DNA of 55,308 bases from Dactylosporangium aurantiacum. Lineage in GTDB: Bacteria; Actinomycetota; Actinomycetes; Mycobacteriales; Micromonosporaceae. The notes beneath the pieces are model-generated. The model was not told the DNA's origin. It did no database searches and saw only the letters and a program-made list of their open reading frames with translations. The DNA is taken from the NCBI RefSeq assembly GCF_000716715.1, contig NZ_JNYJ01000056.1:1-55308 (forward strand), in the 5' to 3' direction. The translations under genes and the position numbers were made by a program. Shown here one piece after another: positions 7,432 through 15,942 of this stretch (position 1 is the stretch's first letter; every line of letters begins with the position of its first letter).

Positions 7432-10400
7432 ATGTGGTTCGGGATCCTGGGCCCGCTGGAGGTCCGCGCCGACGGCGGCGAGCCGGTCGCCGTCGGCGGG
7501 CCGAAACCGCGGGCGCTGCTCACCGTGCTGCTGCTCAACGCCGGTCAGGTCGTCGCCGCGGACCGGTTCGCCGCCGGCAGCGCCAACGCCGTCCAGGCGC
7601 AGGTGTCGCGGCTGCGCCGGTGCCTGCCGGCCGGCCTGGTCGAGTTCACCGGCGGCGGGTACCGCCTGGCGGTCGACCCGGACGACGTGGACGTGCACCG
7701 CTTCGAGCGGCTGGCCCGCGAAGGCCGCCGGCTGCTGGCCGCGGGCGCCGCGCCACGGGCGGTGCCGGCGCTGCGCGAGGCGCTCGCCCTGTGGCGTGGC
7801 CCCGCCCTCGCCGACCTGCCCGACGCCGGCGCCCAGCGGGCCCGGCTGGACGAGCTGCGGCTGACGGCGGTCGAGGACCTCGTCGAGGCCGAGCTCGCCA
7901 CGCCGGCCGGCACCTGCGTCGCCGACCTGCGCGGCCTGGTCGCCGAGCACCCGTTCCGGGAGCGGCTGGCCGGGCAGCTCATGCGGGCGCTGCACGCGGC
8001 CGGGCGGACCGCGGCGGCGCTCGCCGAGTACGACCGGGTCCGCCGGCTGCTCGCCGACGAGCTGGGCGCCGACCCGTCGCCGGACCTGGCCGCGATCCAC
8101 CTCGCCATCCTGCGCGCCCAGCCGCCCGCCGCCGCTTCCGCCGCTCCGGGCGCCCTCACCGGGCCCGCTCCCGCTGCTGCCGGGCCCGCTGCCGACGCCG
8201 CTCTTGCCGCCGGGGGGATCGCGGTGCCGGCCCGGCAGGGGCCGCCCGCGCAGCTGACCTCCTTCGTCGGCCGCGACCGCGAACTGGCCGCCCTCGCCCG
8301 CCACATCGCGCCGGGCGGCGGCGCCCGGCTGGTCACCGTCACCGGGCCCGGCGGGATCGGCAAGACCCGCCTCGCCGTCGAGGCGGCCGGCCGCGCCTCG
8401 CGCGGCACCTGCTTCGCCGACCTGTCCCGGCTCGACAGCGGCGCCCAGGTGCCGGCCGCGGTCCTCGGCGCGCTCGGCCTGCGCGAGGCCGGCTTCCCGG
8501 CGCCGGCCGCCGACCCCGTCCGGCTGCTGACGGGCGCGCTGCGCGACACCGGCCTGCTGCTCGTGCTGGACAACTGCGAGCAGGTCCTCGACGCGGCCGC
8601 CAACCTCGCCCGGACCCTGCTCACCGCCTGCCCCGGGCTGACCGTCCTCGCCACGAGCCGGGAGCCGCTCGGCCTCACCGGCGAGACCCTGCTGCCCCTC
8701 GCGCCACTGGACACCGCGCCGCCCGCCGGCCGGTCCGCGGTGGTGGCGCCCGCGGTGCGGCTGTTCGCCGACCGGGCGGCCGCCGCGCGCCCCGGCTTCG
8801 CGCTCACCCCCGGCACCGCCGGGCAGGTCGCCGGGATCTGCGCCGCGCTCGACGGGCTGCCCCTCGCCATCGAGCTGGCCGCGGCCCGGCTGCGCCACCT
8901 CGACGTGGCCGGGATCGCGGACCGGCTCACCGGGGACGACCACTTCCGGCTGCTGTCGCGCGGCGACCGTACCGCTGCCGAACGCCACCGGACGCTGCGG
9001 GCCGTCGTCGACTGGAGCTGGCAGCTGCTGCGCCCCGAGGAGCAGGCGCTGGCCCGCCGGCTCGCCGTGTTCACCGGCGGCGCGCCGCTCGACGCGGTCG
9101 AGGCCGTGTGCGGGGTGCCCGACGCCGCGGAGGTGCTCGCCGACCTCGTGGACCGCTCGCTGGTCAGCGTCCGCGACGGGCGGTGCACCATGCTCGGCAC
9201 CATCCACCTGTACTGCCGGGAACGGCTCGCCGAGGCCGGTGAGGAACCCGCGCTGCGCCGCGCCCACGCCCGGCACCAGCTCGCGCTCGCCCGGCGGGCG
9301 GACCCGTTCCTGCGCCGCGCCGAACAGCTCGAGTGGCTGGCGGTGCTGTCGGCCGAGCACGAGAACCTCATGGCCGCGCTGCGCTGGGCGGTGCGCGAGG
9401 ACCGCCCGACCGCGATGCGGCTGGTCGCCGCGCTCGCCGCGTACTGGTGGCTGGGCGGCCGCCGGACCGGGGTCGGTGACCTGGCCGCCGAGCTGCTCGA
9501 CGACGTGCCCGACGGCCTCGACGAGGAGTACGTCAGCTGCGTCGTGCACGCCGAGGCACGCGCCGGCGCCGGGCACCGCCGCCGCGCCGACGACATCATG
9601 CGCACGATGCGCGGCCCGCTGCGGCACCCGTTCGGCGCCGCGGTGTGGGGCATGACCACCACCTCGGAGCACGCCACCCGGACCCCGTCGGCGCGGCTGC
9701 TCGGCGACGACCCGTGGAACGTCGCCCTCGGCCGCCTCGGGTTCGCGATGCTCGCCGTCCTCGACGGGCGCACCGGCGACGGCGAGGCCGAGCTGCGCGC
9801 GGTCCTCGCGAGCTTCCGTACCGTCGGTGAACGGTGGGGCACCGCGCAGGCGCTCGACGGGCTCGCCGGCGTGGCGGCCTGGCGCGGCGAATGGGCCCGC
9901 GCCCACGAGCTGTGGCGGGAGGCGCTGGCGCTGCTCGACGAGCTCGGCGCCGGGCTGGAGTCCGCCGACGTGCTGTGCCGCCGGGCCGAGGCGCACCGCC
10001 GGCAGGGCGACCTCGCCGCGGCCGCCGCCGACCTGCGCCGCGCCGCCGGGCTCAGCGCGGCCGCGGGCCGGCCCGACACGTCGCTGGTCGCGCTCGGGCT
10101 CGGCGAGGTCGCCCGGCATGCCGGCGACCTGATCGAGGCGGCCCGGCGGTTGGAGCGGGCCCTGGCCGGCGCCGCGGCCGGCGAGCCGGGTGCCGCGTAC
10201 ACGACGGCGCCGATCCTGACCGCGCTCGCCCGTGCCGCCGAGACGGCCGGACGGGTCGACGAGGCCGCCCGGCGGCACCGGGAGGCCCTCGCCGCCGCCC
10301 GCCAGATGCCCCTGGCCGCCACCCTCGCCGCCGTCGCCGAGGGCCTGGCCGGGCACGCGTGCCGCACGGCCGGCCGGGCCGGCGCCGAGCGCGGTGCGGT

Positions 10401-10590
10401 GCTGCTCGGCGCGGCGGTCGCGCTGCGGGGCACGGCGGTCACCGGCGACGTGGACGTGGCCCGCACGGCGGCGGCCGCCCGGGCGGCGCTCGGCCCCGAG
10501 GCGTTCGCGGCCGCGTACGCCCGCGGCGCCGCCATGACCCGCGACCAGGCCCTGACCACCCTGGACGCGGCGGCGCCACCCGAGCGCTGA
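7432..10590 (+). CDS. SARP/AfsR-like regulator: BTAD, NB-ARC ATPase, TPR
   Basis: A 1052-aa large SARP regulator. The N-terminal OmpR-type winged helix (about 1-75, opening GILGPLEVRADG) is followed by a bacterial transcriptional activator domain (about 80-225), a linker, an NB-ARC/STAND ATPase (about 240-500) and a long alpha-helical TPR-like region. Walker A reads TGPGGIGKTRLA and Walker B LLLVLDNCEQ, both intact, so nucleotide-dependent switching is expected. Such proteins activate nearby metabolic or antibiotic genes by binding direct repeats. The FAD monooxygenase 79 nt downstream, preceded by a 13-bp direct repeat, is the obvious candidate target. AGGATCGGGG upstream of ATG 7432 can serve as ribosome binding site. 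Confidence 0.92.
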   Translation: MWFGILGPLEVRADGGEPVAVGGPKPRALLTVLLLNAGQVVAADRFAAGSANAVQAQVSRLRRCLPAGLVEFTGGGYRLAVDPDDVDVHRFERLAREGRRLLAAGAAPRAVPALREALALWRGPALADLPDAGAQRARLDELRLTAVEDLVEAELATPAGTCVADLRGLVAEHPFRERLAGQLMRALHAAGRTAAALAEYDRVRRLLADELGADPSPDLAAIHLAILRAQPPAAASAAPGALTGPAPAAAGPAADAALAAGGIAVPARQGPPAQLTSFVGRDRELAALARHIAPGGGARLVTVTGPGGIGKTRLAVEAAGRASRGTCFADLSRLDSGAQVPAAVLGALGLREAGFPAPAADPVRLLTGALRDTGLLLVLDNCEQVLDAAANLARTLLTACPGLTVLATSREPLGLTGETLLPLAPLDTAPPAGRSAVVAPAVRLFADRAAAARPGFALTPGTAGQVAGICAALDGLPLAIELAAARLRHLDVAGIADRLTGDDHFRLLSRGDRTAAERHRTLRAVVDWSWQLLRPEEQALARRLAVFTGGAPLDAVEAVCGVPDAAEVLADLVDRSLVSVRDGRCTMLGTIHLYCRERLAEAGEEPALRRAHARHQLALARRADPFLRRAEQLEWLAVLSAEHENLMAALRWAVREDRPTAMRLVAALAAYWWLGGRRTGVGDLAAELLDDVPDGLDEEYVSCVVHAEARAGAGHRRRADDIMRTMRGPLRHPFGAAVWGMTTTSEHATRTPSARLLGDDPWNVALGRLGFAMLAVLDGRTGDGEAELRAVLASFRTVGERWGTAQALDGLAGVAAWRGEWARAHELWREALALLDELGAGLESADVLCRRAEAHRRQGDLAAAAADLRRAAGLSAAAGRPDTSLVALGLGEVARHAGDLIEAARRLERALAGAAAGEPGAAYTTAPILTALARAAETAGRVDEAARRHREALAAARQMPLAATLAAVAEGLAGHACRTAGRAGAERGAVLLGAAVALRGTAVTGDVDVARTAAAARAALGPEAFAAAYARGAAMTRDQALTTLDAAAPPER

Positions 10591-10614
10591 CAGCCCGCGG
10601 CGGGGTGGACCGGA

Positions 10615-10649
10615 GAACTGTCAGCGCAACGGCCGTGAACTGTCAGCGC
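10615..10649 (+). promoter_or_regulatory. 13-bp direct repeat, 22-bp period (candidate SARP site)
   Basis: GAACTGTCAGCGC occurs identically at 10615-10627 and 10637-10649, two helical turns apart, just upstream of the monooxygenase start. SARP proteins are known to bind direct repeats spaced by 11 or 22 bp next to the -35 region, and a large SARP gene ends at 10590. The link is inferred. Confidence 0.55.
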
Positions 10650-10669
10650 CGCCCGCGACGCTTCCCGGC

Positions 10670-11821
10670 ATGAAGCACACCACGGTCCTCATCTGCGGCG
10701 CCAGCATCGCCGGCCCCGCCCTCGCGTACTGGCTGAGCCGCAACGGCTGCACCGTCACCGTCGTCGAACGCGCCCCTGCCCTGCGCACCGGCGGCCAGGC
10801 CGTCGACTTCAAGGGCGAGACCCACCGCACCGTCCTGGCCCGCATGGGCCTGCTCGACGACGTCCGGCGGCTGCAGACCGGCGGCCAGGACCAGACGATC
10901 ATCGACGCCGGCGGCCGGCCCCTCGCCGTCATCCCGGGCGAGTTCAGCGGCGGCGACCTCGAGATCCGCCGCGGCGACCTGTCGCGGCTGCTCTACGGGC
11001 GCACCGAAGCCCACTGCGAGTACCTCTTCGGCGACACGGTCACCTCGCTCACCGACACCGGCACCGGCGTCCACGTCACCTTCGAACGCGCCGCGCCACG
11101 CACCTTCGACCTGGTCGTCGGGGCCGACGGCATCCACTCCACCGTGCGGCGCCTCGCCTTCGGCCCCGAGTCCGACCACGTGCGGTTCCTCGGCCACTAC
11201 TACGCCCTGGCCGACCTCGGCGTCGACGGTGACCCGGTGATGTACAACGAACCCGGCCGCATGGCCGCCCTCGGCGGCCCGAAGGCCCCGGCGTTCTTCG
11301 TGTTCGCCTCCCCGCAGCTGCGGTACGACCGCCAGGACGTCGGACAGCAGCAGCGCATCCTCGTCGACGCCTACCGCGGCGGCGGGTGGCGCATCCCCGA
11401 GCTGATGGCCCGCGTGCCGGCCGCGGCCGACTTCTACCTCGACTCGATCAGCCGCGTCGAGGTCCCCGCGTACTCCCGCGGCCGCGTCGTCCTGCTCGGC
11501 GACTCGGCGTACGGCAACACCCTCGGCGGCTTCGGCACCGGCCTGGCCGTCGTCGGCGCCTACGTCCTCGCCGGCGAGCTGGCCACCGCCGGCGGCGACC
11601 ACCGGGTCGCGTTCCCGCGGTACGAGGCCGCCTTCCGCGACTACGCCAAGGTCTCCAGGCAGGGCAACGCCGGCCCGTTCCTCGCCCCGGCCAGCCGCCC
11701 CCGCCTGGCGATGCGCAACTGGATGTTCCGCAGCCCGCGACTGCTGCGGCTGCTGCTGAAGGTCACCGACAGGTTCGCCACCGGCATCGACCTGCAGGAC
11801 TACCCGGCCCTGGCCAGATGA
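10670..11821 (+). CDS. FAD-dependent monooxygenase (PHBH/TetX type)
   Basis: A 383-aa group A flavoprotein monooxygenase. It has the N-terminal dinucleotide fold CGASIAGPALAYWLSRNG, the mid-protein DG motif (VVGADGIHSTVR) and the FAD ribityl GD motif as LLGDSAYGNTLGGFGTG, where family members usually have GDAAH. It is expected to hydroxylate an aromatic or polyketide-like substrate using NAD(P)H and O2. No ribosome binding site is obvious. It follows the SARP gene and is preceded by a 22-bp-spaced direct repeat, so it is a likely SARP target. It ends 4 bp from the convergent SDR gene. Confidence 0.9.
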   Translation: MKHTTVLICGASIAGPALAYWLSRNGCTVTVVERAPALRTGGQAVDFKGETHRTVLARMGLLDDVRRLQTGGQDQTIIDAGGRPLAVIPGEFSGGDLEIRRGDLSRLLYGRTEAHCEYLFGDTVTSLTDTGTGVHVTFERAAPRTFDLVVGADGIHSTVRRLAFGPESDHVRFLGHYYALADLGVDGDPVMYNEPGRMAALGGPKAPAFFVFASPQLRYDRQDVGQQQRILVDAYRGGGWRIPELMARVPAAADFYLDSISRVEVPAYSRGRVVLLGDSAYGNTLGGFGTGLAVVGAYVLAGELATAGGDHRVAFPRYEAAFRDYAKVSRQGNAGPFLAPASRPRLAMRNWMFRSPRLLRLLLKVTDRFATGIDLQDYPALAR

Positions 11822-11825
11822 CCGG

Positions 11826-12596
11826 TCAGCGGGCGGTCCAGCCGCCGTCGACGAGGAGGGTCTCGCCGGTGATGAGGGACGCGGCGGGGGAGACGAGGAA
11901 CAGCACCGCACCGGAGACCTCGACGGGTTCGCCGATGCGGTGCAGGGCGGCGATGCGCTCGACGACGTCGCGGCGGTGGTCCGGGTCGGCGAGGTACGCC
12001 TCGGTGCCGGGGGTGTGGATGAACGTGGGGGCCACCGCGTTGACCGTGATGCCGTGCCCGCCCCACTCGACGGCGAGGCACCGGGTCAGGTGGGCGATCG
12101 CGGCCTTGGTCATGCAGTAGACGGCCTCGCCCGGCAGGGCCACCGCGCCGGCCTGCGAGCCGATGTTGACGATGCGGCCGTACCGCTGCCGGATCATGAC
12201 GCGGCCGGCGGCCTGGCTGGCGAAGAAGGTGCCCTTGAGGTTGACCGCGAGCGTGCGGTCGAAGTCCTCCTCGACGACGTCCTCGGCGAGGTTCTCCGGG
12301 GCGATGCCGGCGTTGTTGACCAGGATGTCCAGCCGGCCGAAGTGCTCGACGACCCGGTCGACGGCGGCCCGGACCTGCCCGACGTCGGTGACGTCCATCT
12401 GCAGCGGCAGCACGCGCCGGCCGAGCGCGGCGACCTCCGCCGCGAGACCCGCGTCGGCGTCCACGTCGCGCAACCCGAGCGCGACGTCGGCGCCGGCGTG
12501 TGCGAGGGTGAGGGCGATCGCGCGGCCGAGGCCCCGTGCGGCCCCGGTCACCAGGGCCACCCGCCCCGGCACGTCGAAACGCGGAAAGCCGTCCAT
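11826..12596 (-). CDS. Short-chain dehydrogenase/reductase (SDR)
   Basis: A 256-aa classical SDR with the NAD(P)-binding TGAARGLG loop, an LVNNAG motif, and the catalytic Ser in NIGSQAG with YCMTK supplying Tyr and Lys. An Arg after the glycine-rich loop (LRDVDAD) leaves the cofactor choice open. The C-terminal ETLLVDGGW is typical of the family. The substrate is unknown. It is convergent with the monooxygenase (4-bp gap) and divergent from the hotdog-type gene (26-bp gap). Confidence 0.92.
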   Translation of the reverse strand: MDGFPRFDVPGRVALVTGAARGLGRAIALTLAHAGADVALGLRDVDADAGLAAEVAALGRRVLPLQMDVTDVGQVRAAVDRVVEHFGRLDILVNNAGIAPENLAEDVVEEDFDRTLAVNLKGTFFASQAAGRVMIRQRYGRIVNIGSQAGAVALPGEAVYCMTKAAIAHLTRCLAVEWGGHGITVNAVAPTFIHTPGTEAYLADPDHRRDVVERIAALHRIGEPVEVSGAVLFLVSPAASLITGETLLVDGGWTAR

Positions 12597-12622
12597 GCGG
12601 GCAGCGTACGTGAAGGGACACG

Positions 12623-13294
12623 ATGATCATCGCGGCGCGGTTCAACGGCCCACCCGGCTCCGGCAACGGCGGCTACACGGCGGGGCTCGTCGCGGCGCAC
12701 CTCACCGGGCCGGTCGAGGTGACGCTGCGCCGGCCGCCGCCGCTGGACACGCCGCTCACCGTCACCGCCGGGCAGGACGCCACCGGCGGGACGGTGCAGG
12801 TGCACGACGGTGAGGCCCTGGTCGCGTCGGCCCGCACCGACCCCGGCGAGCCGCCCGAGGCGGTGCCGGCGGTGCCGTTCGCCGACGCGGTCGCGGCGTC
12901 GCGGGGGTATCGGGGGTTCACCGCCCACCCGTTCCCGACCTGTTTCGTGTGCGGCCCCGACCGCGGCGACGGGCTGGGGCTGTTCCCGGGGCCGCTGCCG
13001 GACGGGCGCACCGCCACTCCCTGGCAGGTCCCGCCGGACGTGTCGCCGGTGCTGGTGTGGGCGGCGCTGGACTGCCCCGGCGGCTGGTCCGTGCTGACCG
13101 AGGACCGCCCGTACGTGCTGGGCCGCATCGCCGCCCGGCTCGACGCGGTGCCGGAGCCGGGCGCGCAGTGCGTGATCACCGGCCGGCACGTCGCCTCCGA
13201 GGGGCGCAAGGCGACGGTCCTGTCCACCCTGTACGGCCCGGGCGGCGACGTGCTGGCCCGCGCCCGCGCGACCTGGATCGCCGTGGACCGCTGA
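12623..13294 (+). CDS. Hotdog-fold thioesterase-like protein
   Basis: A 223-aa protein with the pattern of actinobacterial hotdog-type proteins: an N-terminal FNGPPGSGNGGYTAG segment and a central FPTCFVCGPDRGDGLGLFPG segment with two cysteines. Acyl-CoA thioesterase or dehydratase-like chemistry is possible, but I see no motif that fixes the substrate. ATG 12623 has a GAAGGGA ribosome binding site. It is divergent from the SDR gene with only 26 bp between them. Confidence 0.75.
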   Translation: MIIAARFNGPPGSGNGGYTAGLVAAHLTGPVEVTLRRPPPLDTPLTVTAGQDATGGTVQVHDGEALVASARTDPGEPPEAVPAVPFADAVAASRGYRGFTAHPFPTCFVCGPDRGDGLGLFPGPLPDGRTATPWQVPPDVSPVLVWAALDCPGGWSVLTEDRPYVLGRIAARLDAVPEPGAQCVITGRHVASEGRKATVLSTLYGPGGDVLARARATWIAVDR

Positions 13295-13318
13295 GCGTTT
13301 CGCCGTGGACCGCTGAGC
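13279..13318 (+). repeat. Duplicated stop-codon region
   Basis: CGCCGTGGACCGCTGAGC at 13279-13296 contains the last codons and stop of the hotdog gene. It is repeated exactly at 13301-13318, a 22-bp period. Further degraded copies of the GCCGT...GAGC theme continue to about 13370. This looks like local slippage duplication of the gene's 3' end. Confidence 0.7.
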
Positions 13319-13379
13319 CGTTGCGCCGTGCGGCCGTGAGCGGTTGAGCCTTGCGCGGTCGAGCCGTTGTCCTGCTGGT

Positions 13380-13399
13380 TTCGGGACCTTCGGCCCTGA
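13380..13399. promoter_or_regulatory. DosR/DevR-type dormancy box 1
   Basis: TTCGGGACCTTCGGCCCTGA closely matches the mycobacterial DosR consensus (GGGACTTNNGGCCCT, or TTSGGGACTWWAGTCCCSAA). Its GGGAC and GGCCC half-sites have the correct 4-nt spacer. It ends 65 bp upstream of the ATG of the membrane-protein gene at 13465. A second such box precedes the next gene. Confidence 0.65.
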
Positions 13400-13464
13400 G
13401 GACCGCCCGCGCCGCTGCCGATGCTGATGGCGAAAGCGAACGGCGGACGTTGGAGGCGACCCCC

Positions 13465-14439
13465 ATGCAACTGCAGGACTCGGTACTGGCGCACGAGAAG
13501 TGGTTCCTGCAGGACCCTTCGGCGTACACGCCGGACTGGGGGTTCGCGACCCGGCCGGTGACCCTCGCGGTGCTCGCGCTGGTGGTCGCGGCCACCGTCG
13601 CGTGGCGGGCCGTCGCCCGGCGGGTCGGCACCCCGGAGCTGACGGTCCTGCGGCCGCTCGGCCGGATCACGCCGTACCTGCCGCGGCTGCTCGCCATCCA
13701 CCTCGGCGTCAGCCTGCTCACCCTGGCCGCCCGCGGCTACTTCCTCGCCGCCGACCTGGAGCTGCACGAGCTGCCGGCGCCGGCGCTGCTCGCCGTCGTC
13801 GAGGGCGCGCTCGGCGTCTGGTTCATCACCGGGTACCGGCTGCGGCCCGCCGCCCTGGCGCTCGTCGTCGTCGGGCCGGTCGCGCTCGCCGCCACCGGGC
13901 CGGTCAGCCTCCTGGAGGCCGCGGACCTGCTCGGCATCGCCGGGTTCCTCGCGTTCCTGCCGCCGTCCGGCGACCGGCACGGTGCCGTCGAGGCGGACCC
14001 GCGGACCCTGCGCCGGGCGCTGCTCGCGCTGCGGGTCGGCGTCGCCACCGCCCTGGTCACCCTCGCGTTCTCCGAGAAGCTGGCCAACCCGGCGATGGCC
14101 CGGGCCACCCTGGCGCACTACCCGCAGCTGGACGTCTTCTCCTACGTCGGCCTGCACGTGCCCGCCGACACGTTCATCCTGGTCGCCGGCGCGACCGAGC
14201 TGCTCTTCGGCCTGCTGGTGCTGTCCGGTGCGATGCCGCAGCTGGCGATGCTGGTCGCCGCGGTGCCGTTCAACGCGACGCTGCTCATCTTCGGCGCCCC
14301 GGAGCTGCTCGGCCACCTGCCCGTCTACGGGGTGTTCCTGACCCTGCTCGCGTACGGCTCGGACCCGGGTACCGCGGAGGAGGTGCGCTGGCTGCCCCGC
14401 CTGCGCCGCCCGCACGCCGAGGTGCCGGCGACCGCCTGA
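13465..14439 (+). CDS. DoxX-like integral membrane protein
   Basis: A 324-aa protein with about eight hydrophobic segments, resembling the DoxX-like/SURF4 group. I assign it only at that level. An acidic and aromatic N-terminal stretch (QDSVLAHEKWFLQDPSAY) precedes the first helix. ATG 13465 is chosen for its GGAGG ribosome binding site; the longer frame from 13351 would include the dormancy box. Its position between two DosR-like boxes and before an Acg-like gene suggests expression under low oxygen or nitric oxide. Function unknown. Confidence 0.75.
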   Translation: MQLQDSVLAHEKWFLQDPSAYTPDWGFATRPVTLAVLALVVAATVAWRAVARRVGTPELTVLRPLGRITPYLPRLLAIHLGVSLLTLAARGYFLAADLELHELPAPALLAVVEGALGVWFITGYRLRPAALALVVVGPVALAATGPVSLLEAADLLGIAGFLAFLPPSGDRHGAVEADPRTLRRALLALRVGVATALVTLAFSEKLANPAMARATLAHYPQLDVFSYVGLHVPADTFILVAGATELLFGLLVLSGAMPQLAMLVAAVPFNATLLIFGAPELLGHLPVYGVFLTLLAYGSDPGTAEEVRWLPRLRRPHAEVPATA

Positions 14440-14489
14440 CCCCGCTCACCCGCGGGCTCCCCACAGACCCCGGACGGCCGGCACCCCGG

Positions 14490-14551
14490 CGGTCCGGGGT
14501 CCGTGCCGTGCGGGTCCGTGCCGTGCCGGGTCAGTGCCGTGCGGCGGTCCG
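14490..14551 (+). repeat. Degenerate GTGCCGTGCGG repeats
   Basis: Three or four imperfect copies of a 15-19-bp unit built on GTCCGTGCCGTGCGG lie between the DoxX-like gene and the second dormancy box. I see no gene here and no clear hairpin. It is probably slippage-derived. Confidence 0.5.
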
Positions 14552-14580
14552 GTCCCGCTGCCCGGGGTCCCGGGCCGGAC

Positions 14581-14594
14581 GGGACGAAGGTCCC
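14581..14594. promoter_or_regulatory. DosR/DevR-type dormancy box 2
   Basis: GGGACGAAGGTCCC has perfect GGGAC and GTCCC half-sites with the 4-nt spacing of the DosR consensus. It lies 88 bp upstream of the Acg-like gene. In mycobacteria, Acg-family genes are themselves members of the DosR regulon, which supports the assignment. Confidence 0.7.
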
Positions 14595-14681
14595 GCCGAT
14601 GCGGGCATCTCCGCACTGCCGGCCACCCGCCCCGGCGCGCCACCGTGGAGTGGACCGTCAGCTACACCGAGGGAGCTCGTC

Positions 14682-15731
14682 ATGGCCGCCATCCAGTACA
14701 CCGACCGCGGCACCGCAGTGCGGGTCACGCCGGCCGGCCGGGCCCTGACCCAGGCCGTCCTGGCCGCACTCGGCGCGCCGTCGATCCTCAACACCCAGCC
14801 GTGGCACTGGCGCATCGACGGCGACACCGCGCAGCTGCGCGCCGACCGCGGCCGCCAGCTGGCCACCATCGACCCCGACGGGCGGCTGCTGACGCTCAGC
14901 TGCGGCGCCGCGCTGCACCACGCCCGGGTCGCGCTCGCCGCCGACGGGGTGGCCGCCGAGGTGGCGTACCTGCCCGACGACGACGATCCCGACCTGCTCG
15001 CCACCGTGCGCCACGCCGGCCCGGCCGCCCGCGCCGGCACGACGGTCACCGCGGAGCCGCAGCGGCTGCGCCGGGCGATGGGCATCCGGCGCACCGACCG
15101 GCGGCCGTTCGCCGACCTGGACGTGCCCGAGGCGGCCCTGGACCGGCTGCGGGCCGCCGCCACCGCCGCCGGCGCCGACCTGCACGTGGTGCGCCCGCAG
15201 GACCTCGTGGACGTCGCCGTCGCCGCCGGTCACGCCGCGGACGTCGAGCGGGCGGACCCGGCGTACCGGGCCGAGCTCGCCGCCTGGGTCCGGGCCGGCG
15301 CCGAGGACGGGGTGCCGCCGGGGACCGCCGCGGCGCCCGGCCCGCGCCCGGTGCCGATCCGCGACTTCACCGGCACCGCCGCCGACCAGGTCAGCGTGTA
15401 CGCCGGCGGCGAGGTCGCCGACCGTCACGCCCGCTACGCGGTGCTGGTGACCCGGGGCGACCTGCCGCGGGACTGGATCGCGGCGGGGGAGGCGCTGTCC
15501 GCGGTGCTGCTCACCGCCGTCGGCGACGGGCTGGCCGCCTCGCCGATGAGCGACGTCGTGGAGGTCCCGGCGGCCCGCGCGATGCTGCGCCGGATGCTCG
15601 GCGACGTCGGCCACCCGGCGATGGCCGTGCGGATCGGCGTGCTCGCCAAGCTCGACGCGCCACCGGTCACGCCCCGGCGACGGTCCGTGTCGACCGTCGA
15701 GGTCGTCGCCGAACCGTCCCCGGACCGCTGA
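14682..15731 (+). CDS. Acg-family nitroreductase-like protein
   Basis: A 349-aa protein resembling the Acg family of actinobacteria (Mycobacterium Rv2032, Rv3127 and Rv3131), which are double-nitroreductase-fold FMN proteins whose activity is not established. Features seen are APSILNTQPWHWRI near 30, RRTDRRPFADL near 145, and a C-terminal segment (ASPMSDVVEVPAAR, VGHPAMAVRIG). ATG 14682 has GGGAG in front. The DosR-type box 88 bp upstream and the similarly marked upstream membrane gene suggest a small hypoxia or dormancy module. Confidence 0.85.
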   Translation: MAAIQYTDRGTAVRVTPAGRALTQAVLAALGAPSILNTQPWHWRIDGDTAQLRADRGRQLATIDPDGRLLTLSCGAALHHARVALAADGVAAEVAYLPDDDDPDLLATVRHAGPAARAGTTVTAEPQRLRRAMGIRRTDRRPFADLDVPEAALDRLRAAATAAGADLHVVRPQDLVDVAVAAGHAADVERADPAYRAELAAWVRAGAEDGVPPGTAAAPGPRPVPIRDFTGTAADQVSVYAGGEVADRHARYAVLVTRGDLPRDWIAAGEALSAVLLTAVGDGLAASPMSDVVEVPAARAMLRRMLGDVGHPAMAVRIGVLAKLDAPPVTPRRRSVSTVEVVAEPSPDR

Positions 15732-15942
15732 CGCCGTCGCCGCCCGCACCGACCGCCGGTGACGGCGGCGGCGGCCCGTGAGCATCGCCACACTCGCGCA
15801 CCGCGATCCAGGTGAACGCGCGGCGAACAGTGGAAACTCGTCGGCGCTATCGTCGGAGGCGGCCGACCCGAGAAGCGAGACGCAACGTTGCACGCCCCGG
15901 TTCCGTCTTCAGCATGAGTTCGACGGTCGGGAAGGGCGTGTG

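Noticed and set aside
7339..10559. Two ~1000-codon minus-strand frames opposite the SARP gene
   Set aside because: The plus-strand protein has ordered BTAD, Walker A and Walker B motifs. The minus frames are Gly/Arg/Ser-rich with no recognisable fold.
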